DNA of 64,000 nt from Haloferula helveola (GTDB taxonomy: Bacteria > Verrucomicrobiota > Verrucomicrobiia > Verrucomicrobiales > Akkermansiaceae). The stretch is taken from the NCBI RefSeq assembly GCF_037076345.1, contig NZ_AP024702.1, positions 3,720,001 to 3,784,000 of the forward strand, written 5' to 3'. Each line of letters starts with the position of its first letter. Position 1 is the stretch's first letter. The notes below the pieces were generated by a model. The model searched no databases and had not been told where the DNA came from. It saw nothing but the letters and a program-made list of their open reading frames with translations. Below are positions 42,719 to 51,155 of this stretch, in pieces. The position numbers were made by a program, and so were the translations under genes.

Positions 42719-43768
42719 ATGAGCGATTCCGACCACGACCACGATCCGGAAACCGAAGACGTCGGCGTCGAGCTGAGGGTTTTCGGCGGAGGCGCTCCCG
42801 CGGGCTGGGAGCGCGTCGCTGATGTTGAGGAAGTGGTGCGGCTGAAGAAGGATGGAGTCACCGGCGTGCGTTCGACCGACGAGGCCGAGCCCGGATTCGA
42901 CGAACCGGAACCCCGAAAGCATCACAAGAGCCGGCGGAACCACCGGATCGCGACCCTCTCCATGGCGGGTGCGGCCTGCATCCTCGTGATCGGCACCGTG
43001 GCCTTCGTGATGTGGAAGCGCGGTGACAAGCCCGGTGACCGGAGTGCTTTCGACATCATCGAAATGGCACCGGGTGAGGCTGGCAGCGCAGGTGACCGGT
43101 TTGCGAAATCCACCGGACGCTACTACAAGGAAGCCCGTGAAATTCTCGGTTCATTCCTCGCGGCGGCAACGCCGGAAGAGGCAGCCAAGTGGGTTCGCGG
43201 AGGAGAAGGGATGTTGGAATTCATCCGACGGGATACGGGTGCGGTCCAGCTGAGTGATGATGACATTTACCGGATGAAGCTCAAAGTTCACGACGGCGCG
43301 GAGGGTCGCCAGTGGATCTCGCTCGACGGCAAGGACGGGCTCCGACGGAATGTGGAGGCGGTATTCGTGGTGAACGGTGATGGCCTCGAATTCGATTGGG
43401 CCGCAACGACCGGTGCGAGCGAGTTGGGCCTTGAGGAACTGCGGAGTTCCGAACCCGGTACCGAGGCGCTGATCCGTGTCGTGGTTTCCGGTGACAGCTT
43501 CTACAACAGCACGTTTCCGGAAGAAGAGGTCCGGTGTTTCGAAATCGAATCCGCATCGGGACTGGAAGTCGCGTGGGCCTACGCGCCGAAGTCATCGGAA
43601 GTCGTGAGACAGATTGACGAGGCCCTCCATGCCGACGGCACGATCCTGACGAGTGAGAACTCGGCCAAGATGACCTTGCGCGTCAGGAATTCGGGTTCGG
43701 GTACGACGGGTCAATTCGAGCTCGTCGATGTGGTGGCCAAGGGATGGATCATTTGGGAGAGCCCTTGA
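42719..43768 (+). CDS. Single-pass membrane protein, tandem paralogue 1
   Basis: 349 residues from ATG 42719. The acidic His/Asp-rich N-terminus (SDHDHDPETED) has a GAPAGWERV segment. A basic stretch leads to a transmembrane helix near 82-102 (LSMAGAACILVIGTVAFVMW). The extracytoplasmic part of about 240 residues contains ILGSFLAAATPEEAAKWVRG, GLEFDWAATTG and ends FELVDVVAKGWIIWESP. Order of elements and the final segment resemble the next gene, so the two seem paralogous. Function unknown; start is 58 bases after hscA. Confidence 0.68.
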   Translation: MSDSDHDHDPETEDVGVELRVFGGGAPAGWERVADVEEVVRLKKDGVTGVRSTDEAEPGFDEPEPRKHHKSRRNHRIATLSMAGAACILVIGTVAFVMWKRGDKPGDRSAFDIIEMAPGEAGSAGDRFAKSTGRYYKEAREILGSFLAAATPEEAAKWVRGGEGMLEFIRRDTGAVQLSDDDIYRMKLKVHDGAEGRQWISLDGKDGLRRNVEAVFVVNGDGLEFDWAATTGASELGLEELRSSEPGTEALIRVVVSGDSFYNSTFPEEEVRCFEIESASGLEVAWAYAPKSSEVVRQIDEALHADGTILTSENSAKMTLRVRNSGSGTTGQFELVDVVAKGWIIWESP

Positions 43769-43770
43769 AG

Positions 43771-44862
43771 ATGGAGACGGGAGGATGGTTCCACTGCGGA
43801 CGATGCGGAGACTTCTTCCGCGGGAAGGAAGGTGACCTATGTCCGGACTGCGGGCGAAGCCCTGTCGTCGAGGAGTCCGAACTCGCGTTTCTGGAGGCCG
43901 CGAGGCAGGCCGACAAGAAGTCCATGAACAGGAGAACTTCCTCCGGGTCCAATCGCCCGGACGAACTTCGCGCCAAATCGTCGAAGGCCAAGAGTATCGC
44001 ATGGTTTGTCCTCGGATGGATCCTGTTCCTCGGGTTCGTCGTCTGGATGGTCAACATCTCCCGCCAGCAGGGATCGGACTCGCTAGCGGGCCAGAAAAGC
44101 GTGACGGAGTTGGCCGAGAGCGGCCGGGAGTTTCAGGAGGCCTACCAAGCCTGCCACGGACTGGTGGCGTCGTTTCTTGCGAGTGCGGCTTCCGAGCACC
44201 GTGCGAAGCTGACCTACCAACCCGACGAGACCCTGAGGAAAATGGTGAATTTCCAGGGTGACGGGTTGGTCGGTACTGATGGCGAAGAGTTCACTCTGCC
44301 GACCTTCCGGTGGATTGAGACTCCGAAGGGTAGGATGTGTGAGAGCATCGGAATGATGGGGGAAGACCGGAGACTCGAGTTCCTTTTCATCAAGAATCAC
44401 GAGGGTGAGTGGTCGATCGATTGGGACAACCTCGTTCGCTACTCGACGCAGCCATTGTCGGTTTTTGTTGCCGGAGAAGGTCCCGAAGTCGGGGAGTTTC
44501 GCGTTTTTGCCCGTCGCCGGGCGGGGTCGAGTGGGGAACAGGGAGACGTATCTAGGATCATGCTGTTCGAGCCCCGTCCGTGGTCTCCCGCCGAGACGGG
44601 CTCCCGTTCCCCGGAGATTCTGGTGGATCCGGAATCGGAAACCGGGCGGATCCTGACAGCGGCATTCGAACTGGTCGATGATGAGGAGGCTCCCTACGGA
44701 ACCGAACTCCACGAGGAGGACCCGTATTCGATGGCCAGGCTGCGGGTCCGCCTGCGGCGCGATCCTGAGAATCCCAAGCGGATCGAGATCGAGGAAGTCC
44801 TCGCGTGCCACTGGTTCTCGATCGACGACCTTGGAGTGCGGGTCGAACCGGCCGAAGACTGA
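43771..44862 (+). CDS. Zinc-ribbon membrane protein, tandem paralogue 2
   Basis: 363 residues from ATG 43771, two bases after the stop of the previous gene. An N-terminal zinc ribbon (FHCGRCGDFF then LCPDCGRSP) is followed by a basic linker and a transmembrane helix near 75-95 (IAWFVLGWILFLGFVVWMVN). The outer domain contains LVASFLASAASEHRAKLTY, GEWSIDWDNLV and ends IEIEEVLACHWFSIDDLGV, matching the layout of the upstream protein. The ribbon may sense metal or bind nucleic acid on the cytoplasmic side. I do not recognise a described family. Confidence 0.7.
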   Translation: METGGWFHCGRCGDFFRGKEGDLCPDCGRSPVVEESELAFLEAARQADKKSMNRRTSSGSNRPDELRAKSSKAKSIAWFVLGWILFLGFVVWMVNISRQQGSDSLAGQKSVTELAESGREFQEAYQACHGLVASFLASAASEHRAKLTYQPDETLRKMVNFQGDGLVGTDGEEFTLPTFRWIETPKGRMCESIGMMGEDRRLEFLFIKNHEGEWSIDWDNLVRYSTQPLSVFVAGEGPEVGEFRVFARRRAGSSGEQGDVSRIMLFEPRPWSPAETGSRSPEILVDPESETGRILTAAFELVDDEEAPYGTELHEEDPYSMARLRVRLRRDPENPKRIEIEEVLACHWFSIDDLGVRVEPAED

Positions 44863-44868
44863 GCGGCC

Positions 44869-45756
44869 CTAGCCGAGGCCGGCGCGCATCGCTTCGGTCG
44901 GATCGGTGCCGGGAAACCAGTAGCGGAAGGCGGCGACTCCCTGATGCAGCAGCATACCCTTGCCGTTGGCGGTGCGGGCGCCTGCCTGCTCCGCCGCAAT
45001 CAGGAACGAAGTACGGGGTGGCTGGTAGATCGAGTCGAAAACGGCGTGCCGGGGGAAGAAGCATCCGGCGGGGAGCGGTGAAGGGTCATCGGCCTTCAGG
45101 CCGAGCGATGAAGTGTTGACGAGAAGCGAGCAGGAACCGGTGAGCTCCTGAAGCACTTCGGCAGGGGCGTCGGCTCCGCAGGTGATCAGATCGACATCCG
45201 GATGGAGACGGCGGATCTTGGTGGCCAGTTCCTCGATCTTCGAGATCGTGCGGTTGGACAGGACGATGCGGGCGACACCGGAGCAGGCGCAATGCGTGGC
45301 AATGGCGCCGCCGGCTCCGCCGCCTGCTCCGGCAATGAAGACCGCCGCATCACTGAGTTCGAATTCGAGGTCTTCGCGGATGGCTTGCTCGAAGCCGTAG
45401 CCGTCGGTGTTGGTGCCGCGGATGGCATCGTCATCGAAGCGCACGGTGTTGACCGCTCCGAGTTCACGAGCGGCGTCCTCGATTTCGTCGCAGGCGGCCA
45501 ACGCCTCGAACTTGTGGGGGACCGTGACGTTGCAGCCGATGAATCCGAGTTCGCGCATACGAGCGAAGGTTTGGGCCACCGTGCCCGGATCGACCTCGAC
45601 GGCGATGTAGCTGGCGTCGATGCCGGCTTCATCGAGCGCCGGTTGGTGCATCCTCGGTGAGGCCGAGTGACCGACCGGATGGCCGATCACGGCAAGGCGT
45701 GCGGGTTTGTCGCCGGCGTTGGCTTCTTCGAGCGTCTCGGGTCGGTAAACGGGCAT
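44869..45756 (-). CDS. aroE: Shikimate dehydrogenase
   Basis: About 295 residues. NADPH-dependent reduction of 3-dehydroshikimate in aromatic amino-acid synthesis. Substrate site GHPVGHSASPRMHQ (two Ser) and NVTVPHKFEA with the catalytic Lys; NTDGYGF carries the catalytic Asp. The cofactor loop is GAGGGAGGAIA and NRT follows it. I chose ATG 45756, which leaves a 4-base gap to the small membrane-protein gene; the ATG at 45783 would overlap it. It is last in the gltX-membrane protein-aroE minus-strand series and converges with the zinc-ribbon gene. Confidence 0.93.
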   Translation of the reverse strand: MPVYRPETLEEANAGDKPARLAVIGHPVGHSASPRMHQPALDEAGIDASYIAVEVDPGTVAQTFARMRELGFIGCNVTVPHKFEALAACDEIEDAARELGAVNTVRFDDDAIRGTNTDGYGFEQAIREDLEFELSDAAVFIAGAGGGAGGAIATHCACSGVARIVLSNRTISKIEELATKIRRLHPDVDLITCGADAPAEVLQELTGSCSLLVNTSSLGLKADDPSPLPAGCFFPRHAVFDSIYQPPRTSFLIAAEQAGARTANGKGMLLHQGVAAFRYWFPGTDPTEAMRAGLG

Positions 45757-45760
45757 GGGA

Positions 45761-46027
45761 TCAATCGGCTCGGGAAAAACCACGGATCAGGTAGGCGCGG
45801 AAAAACAATCCGAAGAGGAACAGCAGGGAGGAACAGAAGAGGCCCTTGCCCATGAAGTAGAGCGCGAGCGGGTCCTCAAACAAAGAGGGTCCCCCGGATG
45901 TCCCCGCCCCGACAACATCGTCGAGGACCCCGCTGAGCGCCGAGCCGGTGCAGCATGCAAGTACGACCAGTGCCACACCGGGATTGATCCAGGTCAGATA
46001 GAACAGCAGGACAGGATTCGGCTTCAT
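45761..46027 (-). CDS. Small hypothetical membrane protein
   Basis: 88 residues with two hydrophobic segments: about 6-27 (VLLFYLTWINPGVALVVLAC) and about 56-78 (LYFMGKGLFCSSLLFLFGLF). A short Gly/Asp-rich loop lies between them. It starts 19 bases after gltX and ends four before the chosen aroE start, so it sits in that operon. No known family or partner is evident. Confidence 0.65.
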   Translation of the reverse strand: MKPNPVLLFYLTWINPGVALVVLACCTGSALSGVLDDVVGAGTSGGPSLFEDPLALYFMGKGLFCSSLLFLFGLFFRAYLIRGFSRAD

Positions 46028-46046
46028 CCCGGAACGCCCGAGGCAG

Positions 46047-47357
46047 TCAGAGTTTCGTGGCCAGATCGTGGAGGCGGGCGACGCATGTATCCTTACCGAG
46101 GATTCGGAGAATGTCCCCGAGGTCCGGGCCACCGCCCTTGCCACTGAGAGCGACTCGGGTGGGAAACATGAGTTGGCCCGGCTTCGCGCCGTTTTCCTTC
46201 GCCGTCTCGCCGATCGCCTCCTTGGCCGCCTCAGCGGACCACTCGCCGATGCCCGACAGACGATCGGCAAGGGCGGCGAGCAGGGTCGACGCCTGGTCGT
46301 TCTTGCGGACCTTTTCGAGCGGTTCGGTGTCGATGGAAATCTCATCGACCAGCAGGAAATCGAGCGCACCGGGGACTTCGGAAAGCAATCGGACTTTCTC
46401 CCGGACGGCCTCCGCCGCCGCGGGGTACCGTTCTCCGAGGGGCAGGTCGGCCTTCTCGACGAATGGCTTCGCGAGTTCCGCGAACTGTTCGGACGAAAGT
46501 TTGAGGAGGTGCTGCTGGTTCAGCCACGCGCACTTTTCCGCGTCGAAGCGAGCGGGCGAGCGGTTCACGTTCTCCAATGAGAAACGCGCAACCAACTCAT
46601 CCATGGTGAAGACTTCCTCGTCGGTTTTCGGATTCCAACCGAGAAGCGCGAGAAAGTTCACGACCGCCGGGGCGATGAATCCGTTCTTCGGATAGTCTCC
46701 GACGGCAGCGCCCTCGTCCCGTTTGGACATCTTGGAACCATCGGCATTGAGGATCAGCGGGATGTGCGCGTACTGGGGAGGAGCGACCCCGAAGGCTTCG
46801 AAAAGCTGCAGGTGCTTCGGGGTGTTCATCAGGTGGTCCTCTCCGCGGATCACGTGGGTGATCTGCATTTCGAGGTCGTCGACGACGTTGACGAAGTGGA
46901 AGACATAGGACCCGTCCGACCGGCGGACGACCATGTCGGGCGTGTTGGATTCGTCCCGGTAGTCGATCGTCACCTCACCGCAGACGAGATCATTCATCGT
47001 CACCGGTTTCCGCTCGAAGCGGAACCGCCACGCGCCGTCGTCTTCATAGACGCGTCCGGCGGCGCGCAGGACCTCGAACCACTTGTCATAAAGCGCGGTC
47101 CGTTCGGACTGGTTGTAGGGTCCGAAATCACCGCCTTTGCCTTCGCCCTCGTCCCAGTCCAGTCCGAGCCAGCCCATGCCGTCGAAGATCGCGGCGCGGG
47201 CTTCCTCGGTGTTGCGAGCCTGGTCGGTATCCTCGACACGCAGTACGAACGCCCCGCCGTGCTGCCGGGCGAACAGGTAGTTGAAGAGCGCGGTCCGGGC
47301 GCCGCCGACATGGAGGTAGCCGGTGGGTGAGGGGGCGAAGCGTGTGCGGACGTCCAT
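46047..47357 (-). CDS. gltX: Glutamyl-tRNA synthetase
   Basis: 436 residues from ATG 47357, followed at once by VRTRFAPSPTGYLHVGGART, the family's N-terminal HIGH-type block. The KMSKS-type block is SKMSKRDEGA near residue 208. Charges tRNA-Glu in the cytoplasm. It is somewhat shorter than the usual 470-500 residues, with a reduced C-terminal anticodon domain. A longer open frame up to 48203 on this strand runs antisense through the DUF58 gene and is not coding. It opens a three-gene minus-strand operon ending in aroE. Confidence 0.94.
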   Translation of the reverse strand: MDVRTRFAPSPTGYLHVGGARTALFNYLFARQHGGAFVLRVEDTDQARNTEEARAAIFDGMGWLGLDWDEGEGKGGDFGPYNQSERTALYDKWFEVLRAAGRVYEDDGAWRFRFERKPVTMNDLVCGEVTIDYRDESNTPDMVVRRSDGSYVFHFVNVVDDLEMQITHVIRGEDHLMNTPKHLQLFEAFGVAPPQYAHIPLILNADGSKMSKRDEGAAVGDYPKNGFIAPAVVNFLALLGWNPKTDEEVFTMDELVARFSLENVNRSPARFDAEKCAWLNQQHLLKLSSEQFAELAKPFVEKADLPLGERYPAAAEAVREKVRLLSEVPGALDFLLVDEISIDTEPLEKVRKNDQASTLLAALADRLSGIGEWSAEAAKEAIGETAKENGAKPGQLMFPTRVALSGKGGGPDLGDILRILGKDTCVARLHDLATKL

Positions 47358-47477
47358 GGGCAGGGACGCTAGATTCCCCCGAAGAAGTGCCAAGCCCATA
47401 TCCCGATTCCTCGTTTCACAAGGGTGGGCACGGTTTCGGAGTTGGATCGCGACGGATCGGCGCCATGCTTTCTCCGG

Positions 47478-48590
47478 ATGTCGAGGATCGAGACCCGGGG
47501 AAGTGTGGTGATCGGCGCGGCGGTGGCGCTGGCGGCCGCCGGGCTTCTGAGGGTCGACGGGGTGCTGATCGCGCTCGGGCTTGCCGCCGCGATCCTTGCC
47601 GGGCTGGCATGGGCCGTGGGGCGATGGAACCTGCGGCGGATCGATGTGGCCCTTGAGGGGCCGCCCGTGGCCCAAGCGGGTGAAGAGCTCCGCTTCGCCA
47701 TCCGTGTCACCAACCCTCGCCGCCTGATCGACGCATTTGCATTGCGCCTCCAGTTGATCGGTCCCGGCGGGCTCGACGAGAGCTGCTCGCTTCCTTGGGT
47801 GGCTGCAGGATCTGACGCCGCCGGGGAGGTCAGGGCGGTGATTCCCGACCGTGGGGCCGGTGACTCGGTTGAAGCGCGGATCACTTCGATCTTTCCCTGC
47901 GGTTTGTTCCGGTTCGAGCGGCGTCTGCGGATTCCGCATGGCATGCTGATCCTGCCGCGGCCTGTGGTTCCACCCGAACTGCTTGAGGGGGCCGGATCGC
48001 GTAATGCCGGGGACCGACGCAGGCCGGGCTACCGGGAAACGATGGGCGAGCTGCGCGGGTTGAGGGACTACCGGCCCGGCGATCCCGCCAAGCTGATCGC
48101 ATGGCCATCGAGCCTGCGATCGACGGCTCAGGGTGGTGGTGTGCTGGTGCGCGAGATGGATCCGCCCGGGTTCCAACCGGAGCGCGTGGTGCTGATCTTC
48201 CACTCGTACGGAGCGGATGGCGCCCTGATCCGGCCGGACCGGTTCGAGCGGGCGGTTTCACTTGCTTGGGGTTCGGTCCGCCACCTCCAGTCGAAGCGGG
48301 TTCCGGTGGTTTGGATCGCTGACTTCGAGGAATGGGTGCCGCGGGAAATCGATGGTCGCACGGCGCTCGGGCAGTTGGGTGAGGCGCTGGCCCGGGCCAA
48401 GCGGTCGAAGGGCACGGAAGCTCATGAGGTCGAGGCGCGGTTGGCGGACTTCAGGGGGGAAGTGCTGCTGGTTTCGGACATGCCGCCATCGTCTTGGTGC
48501 CGGTTGACCGCCGAGGTTCCCGGATCGAAGGTGATCGATGTGACCCGCTACGAAAAGGGGCTGAGTTTGAAGGGAGGAACCCATGCGTAA
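47478..48590 (+). CDS. DUF58-domain protein
   Basis: About 370 residues from ATG 47478; the ATG at 47424 adds 18 residues with no support. Two N-terminal hydrophobic helices (VVIGAAVALAAAGLLRV and VLIALGLAAAILAGLAWAV) are followed by a beta-sandwich-like region. The DUF58 hallmark is LRDYRPGDPAKLIAWPSSLR near residue 200. A C-terminal vWA-like half follows. DUF58 proteins usually go with MoxR ATPases and transglutaminase-like proteins. Here the transglutaminase gene overlaps by eight bases, but no MoxR gene is in the window. Confidence 0.87.
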   Translation: MSRIETRGSVVIGAAVALAAAGLLRVDGVLIALGLAAAILAGLAWAVGRWNLRRIDVALEGPPVAQAGEELRFAIRVTNPRRLIDAFALRLQLIGPGGLDESCSLPWVAAGSDAAGEVRAVIPDRGAGDSVEARITSIFPCGLFRFERRLRIPHGMLILPRPVVPPELLEGAGSRNAGDRRRPGYRETMGELRGLRDYRPGDPAKLIAWPSSLRSTAQGGGVLVREMDPPGFQPERVVLIFHSYGADGALIRPDRFERAVSLAWGSVRHLQSKRVPVVWIADFEEWVPREIDGRTALGQLGEALARAKRSKGTEAHEVEARLADFRGEVLLVSDMPPSSWCRLTAEVPGSKVIDVTRYEKGLSLKGGTHA

Positions 48591-50283
48591 TGCTGCGGCG
48601 CTTGTGGCCTTGGCGGCTGCCTACGTTCTGCTGCGAGGCCACCCCGACGCGTGGCCGGCGATGGTCCGCGCATGCGTCGCGGTGCTGTGTCTGTTCGCGG
48701 GGTTCGGGCTTTGGGCGGCGGCGCACGCTGGGGAAGGCCCCGTTCTGGCGAGCCGACGGCGCGTTCGGTTGCCGGACTACCTGTCCCTGGGGGCGGTCGT
48801 GTTGGCGATCGAGGGGGCGTTCCTGTTATTCTTCAATGTGGCGCCGGAGCCGCTCGAGACGATGGCGGGCCGTTTTGAGGAATGGCTGCGGCCGATGGCG
48901 GCCAAGGAGCGAAGGGAGGAACAGGCCGGAGAACGGGACCCGAATGCCGGCAACTGGCTCTGGGACCGGCATGGTGAGCGCCGGCTTCCGTTGCGAACCA
49001 ACTACAAGCCGGGCAATCGTCCCGAGGTCTTTCTGCGGCCCTCCGGTGACGCCGCATCGCTCCTGTCGTCACGGATCTACGTCCACGCCTTCGCCTTGGC
49101 CGAGTATGGCAAAGGGGTCTGGTCGGTGGGTGATGTCGAACCGGTTCCGCTGCCCGCCGACAACGATGGATGGGTCCGGCTTGATGAAGTCCGAAGCGGT
49201 GAGGCGGTCGGTTGCCGGGTCTATCACAGTCTCGAGCGATCGGGTCAGAATCCGGTTCTCGGATTGCAGGGGCTGGCCGCGGCCCGATTGCCGCAAGTGA
49301 GCAAACTCGCGCCGGGGCTGCATCTTCTTCCGCCGCCCGAGAGCGAGAACGGCTACGAGTACGATACGCTTTCCCGGCCGGTCATGCTCGATGACCTTGT
49401 GGGCCTCGATGTGGCCGTGCCGGACGCGGTTCCGGATCGGTTCCTCGAACTGCCCGGTGGTGCGTTGGGATTCCGGATCGCCGATCTGGCCCGTGTCGTT
49501 CAAGGCGAAGGCGGGCTCGTCGAGCGTCTGGTCCGCATCCGCAACCACCTCAGAACCACGCTTGAGTATTCACTTGTTACCGAAAACGAGGATGGGCGGG
49601 ACCCTCTGGAGAACTTCATGTTCGACGAGCAGCGGGGTCACTGCGAGTTCTTCGCAACGGCAGGCGCGTTGCTGGCCCGCTCGGCGGGGGTTCCGTCGAG
49701 GATCTGCTACGGCTGGAGCGGTGGAACTTACTACGAATCGGGTAGGTTGTTCGTCTTCCGCTCGCGGGAGGCCCACGCGTGGGCCGAGGTGTGGCTCGAA
49801 GGTTGGGGCTGGGTCGTGCTCGACCCGACACCGCCAACGGCCTTCGTCAACGGCCGGCCCGATCTGGCCGCTCCCGACGAGCCTCCTCCCGGCGCCGACG
49901 ATCTGCTGGCCGAATCCGAAGTCATCGGCGAAGGGGGACGCTCGTGGTTGACTGGGCTCGCCGCGCTTTTCGGTGTGCCGGTGGCGGTGCTCTGGTTCGC
50001 CCGTCGCCGTCGGCCCCGGGACAGCGCGGGGTGGGATGGATCCGACGCGCCACCCGCTCCCTACTGGCGGGTCTTTCTCAATGGGTGCATGCTTCGCGGG
50101 CTGAGTTGTCGGCCGGGCCGGACGATGCGTGCGATGCTGACTTCTCTCAACGATCCACCTGAGATTGCCGCCGACCTGCTTCGCTACCACTACGCGGTGC
50201 GCTACGAGGGCCGGCGGAGGGATGCCGGAGAAGAACGACGGTTGGCCAAGAGCCTTCGTGCGTGGGAACGCTCGATTCAGTGA
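48583..50283 (+). CDS. Membrane transglutaminase-like protein (TgpA type)
   Basis: 566 residues. Two or three N-terminal helices (to about residue 85), then a periplasmic transglutaminase domain with the papain-like triad: Cys near 352 in RGHCEFFATAGALLARSAG, His near 397 in SREAHAWAEVWLEGWGWV, Asp near 412 in LDPTPP. A last transmembrane helix near 455-472 (LTGLAALFGVPVAVLWF) leads to a cytoplasmic tail of about 90 residues. It has fewer helices than Pseudomonas TgpA. It is translationally coupled to the DUF58 gene. Substrates are unknown. Confidence 0.88.
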   Translation: MRNAAALVALAAAYVLLRGHPDAWPAMVRACVAVLCLFAGFGLWAAAHAGEGPVLASRRRVRLPDYLSLGAVVLAIEGAFLLFFNVAPEPLETMAGRFEEWLRPMAAKERREEQAGERDPNAGNWLWDRHGERRLPLRTNYKPGNRPEVFLRPSGDAASLLSSRIYVHAFALAEYGKGVWSVGDVEPVPLPADNDGWVRLDEVRSGEAVGCRVYHSLERSGQNPVLGLQGLAAARLPQVSKLAPGLHLLPPPESENGYEYDTLSRPVMLDDLVGLDVAVPDAVPDRFLELPGGALGFRIADLARVVQGEGGLVERLVRIRNHLRTTLEYSLVTENEDGRDPLENFMFDEQRGHCEFFATAGALLARSAGVPSRICYGWSGGTYYESGRLFVFRSREAHAWAEVWLEGWGWVVLDPTPPTAFVNGRPDLAAPDEPPPGADDLLAESEVIGEGGRSWLTGLAALFGVPVAVLWFARRRRPRDSAGWDGSDAPPAPYWRVFLNGCMLRGLSCRPGRTMRAMLTSLNDPPEIAADLLRYHYAVRYEGRRRDAGEERRLAKSLRAWERSIQ

Positions 50284-51149
50284 CGTTCGTTCGAACTTCC
50301 GCTCCGCTTGTACTGTTCGTCACGCAGCTTCCGGAGATACTCCAGATACTTGCGCTTCGCTTCGAGGTCGGCTCCGTCGCGGGTGACGACCGTCTGGTTA
50401 CCATACTTCTTCCATGGGCCGTAGGGGACCTGCGCCGCCTCGACGAAGCGCCAGTGGCAGAGTTCGCCGGAGTGCAGCCCGAGGTAGTCACGGACGGAAG
50501 GGGAGATGTCGATCGCGGCAGACTTGTTGGACCGGTTCTTCGGGGGTTGGTTTCCGAAAACGTATTCCCAATCATCCGTTCGCCACGGTCCGCAATCCTC
50601 CCATTGGGCGTAGCAACTACGGCCTCCGTGGTAGATCTGGATCCAACGGCCCTTGAGGGTGGTCTTGCCGGGCTGGGGGGACATCCGGGCGAACCACGGG
50701 ATCACCCGTGATGCCTCCTTCTTGTGCGACCGGTAGCCACCCACGTCGTTGTAGGGCAGCGCGATATAGAAGGGGTTCAGTTTCGGGATGAATGCCTTGG
50801 GGCGGAAATCGGAGTTCCGATGGTCGGCAATCCTCTGGGACGGGTCGGGATTGTCGTAGCCGCCGAAGTTCTCCATCCACTTCGTGTCCCACGACGACTT
50901 GCAGTTCGGCGTGGGATTGTTCTGCGTCGGTTGCTCGCCGACCCAGAACACCGTGGCGCGGATGTTCTGACGCCATGGGTAAAGCTGGGTGCCCGTCTGT
51001 GCCATCGGGCGGGTCCGCTGGACCGGCTCGCGGCTTGTCGGAATCACCACACGCGGCAGATTGGCGGAACTCGAGGTCGTCTGGCCATGCGCTGACGGTG
51101 CGGCCGCGAGGGCGGCAGCCAGAGTCAGGAGCGGAATCGTCGCGCGCAT
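50277..51149 (-). CDS. Secreted protein with double-psi beta-barrel-like domain
   Basis: 290 residues with signal peptide (TIPLLTLAAALAAAPSAHG). A Pro/Gln-rich region precedes a domain at about 110-255: YIALPYNDVGGYR, GRWIQIYHGGRSCYAQWEDC, GPWRTDDWEYVFG and AIDISPSVRDYLGLHSGELC. The Gly-Pro-Trp, Ala-Ile-Asp-Ile-Ser-Pro and late Trp-Arg-Phe pattern resembles DPBB domains of RlpA/expansin-like proteins, which contact peptidoglycan or polysaccharide. I cannot confirm catalysis. The C-terminal 35 residues are highly charged. It overlaps the convergent transglutaminase gene by seven bases. Confidence 0.65.
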   Translation of the reverse strand: MRATIPLLTLAAALAAAPSAHGQTTSSSANLPRVVIPTSREPVQRTRPMAQTGTQLYPWRQNIRATVFWVGEQPTQNNPTPNCKSSWDTKWMENFGGYDNPDPSQRIADHRNSDFRPKAFIPKLNPFYIALPYNDVGGYRSHKKEASRVIPWFARMSPQPGKTTLKGRWIQIYHGGRSCYAQWEDCGPWRTDDWEYVFGNQPPKNRSNKSAAIDISPSVRDYLGLHSGELCHWRFVEAAQVPYGPWKKYGNQTVVTRDGADLEAKRKYLEYLRKLRDEQYKRSGSSNERH

Positions 51150-51155
51150 AAGGTC

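Noticed and set aside
47360-48203. N-terminal extension of gltX suggested by a long open frame
   Set aside because: The conserved synthetase start is at 47357. The rest is antisense to the DUF58 gene.
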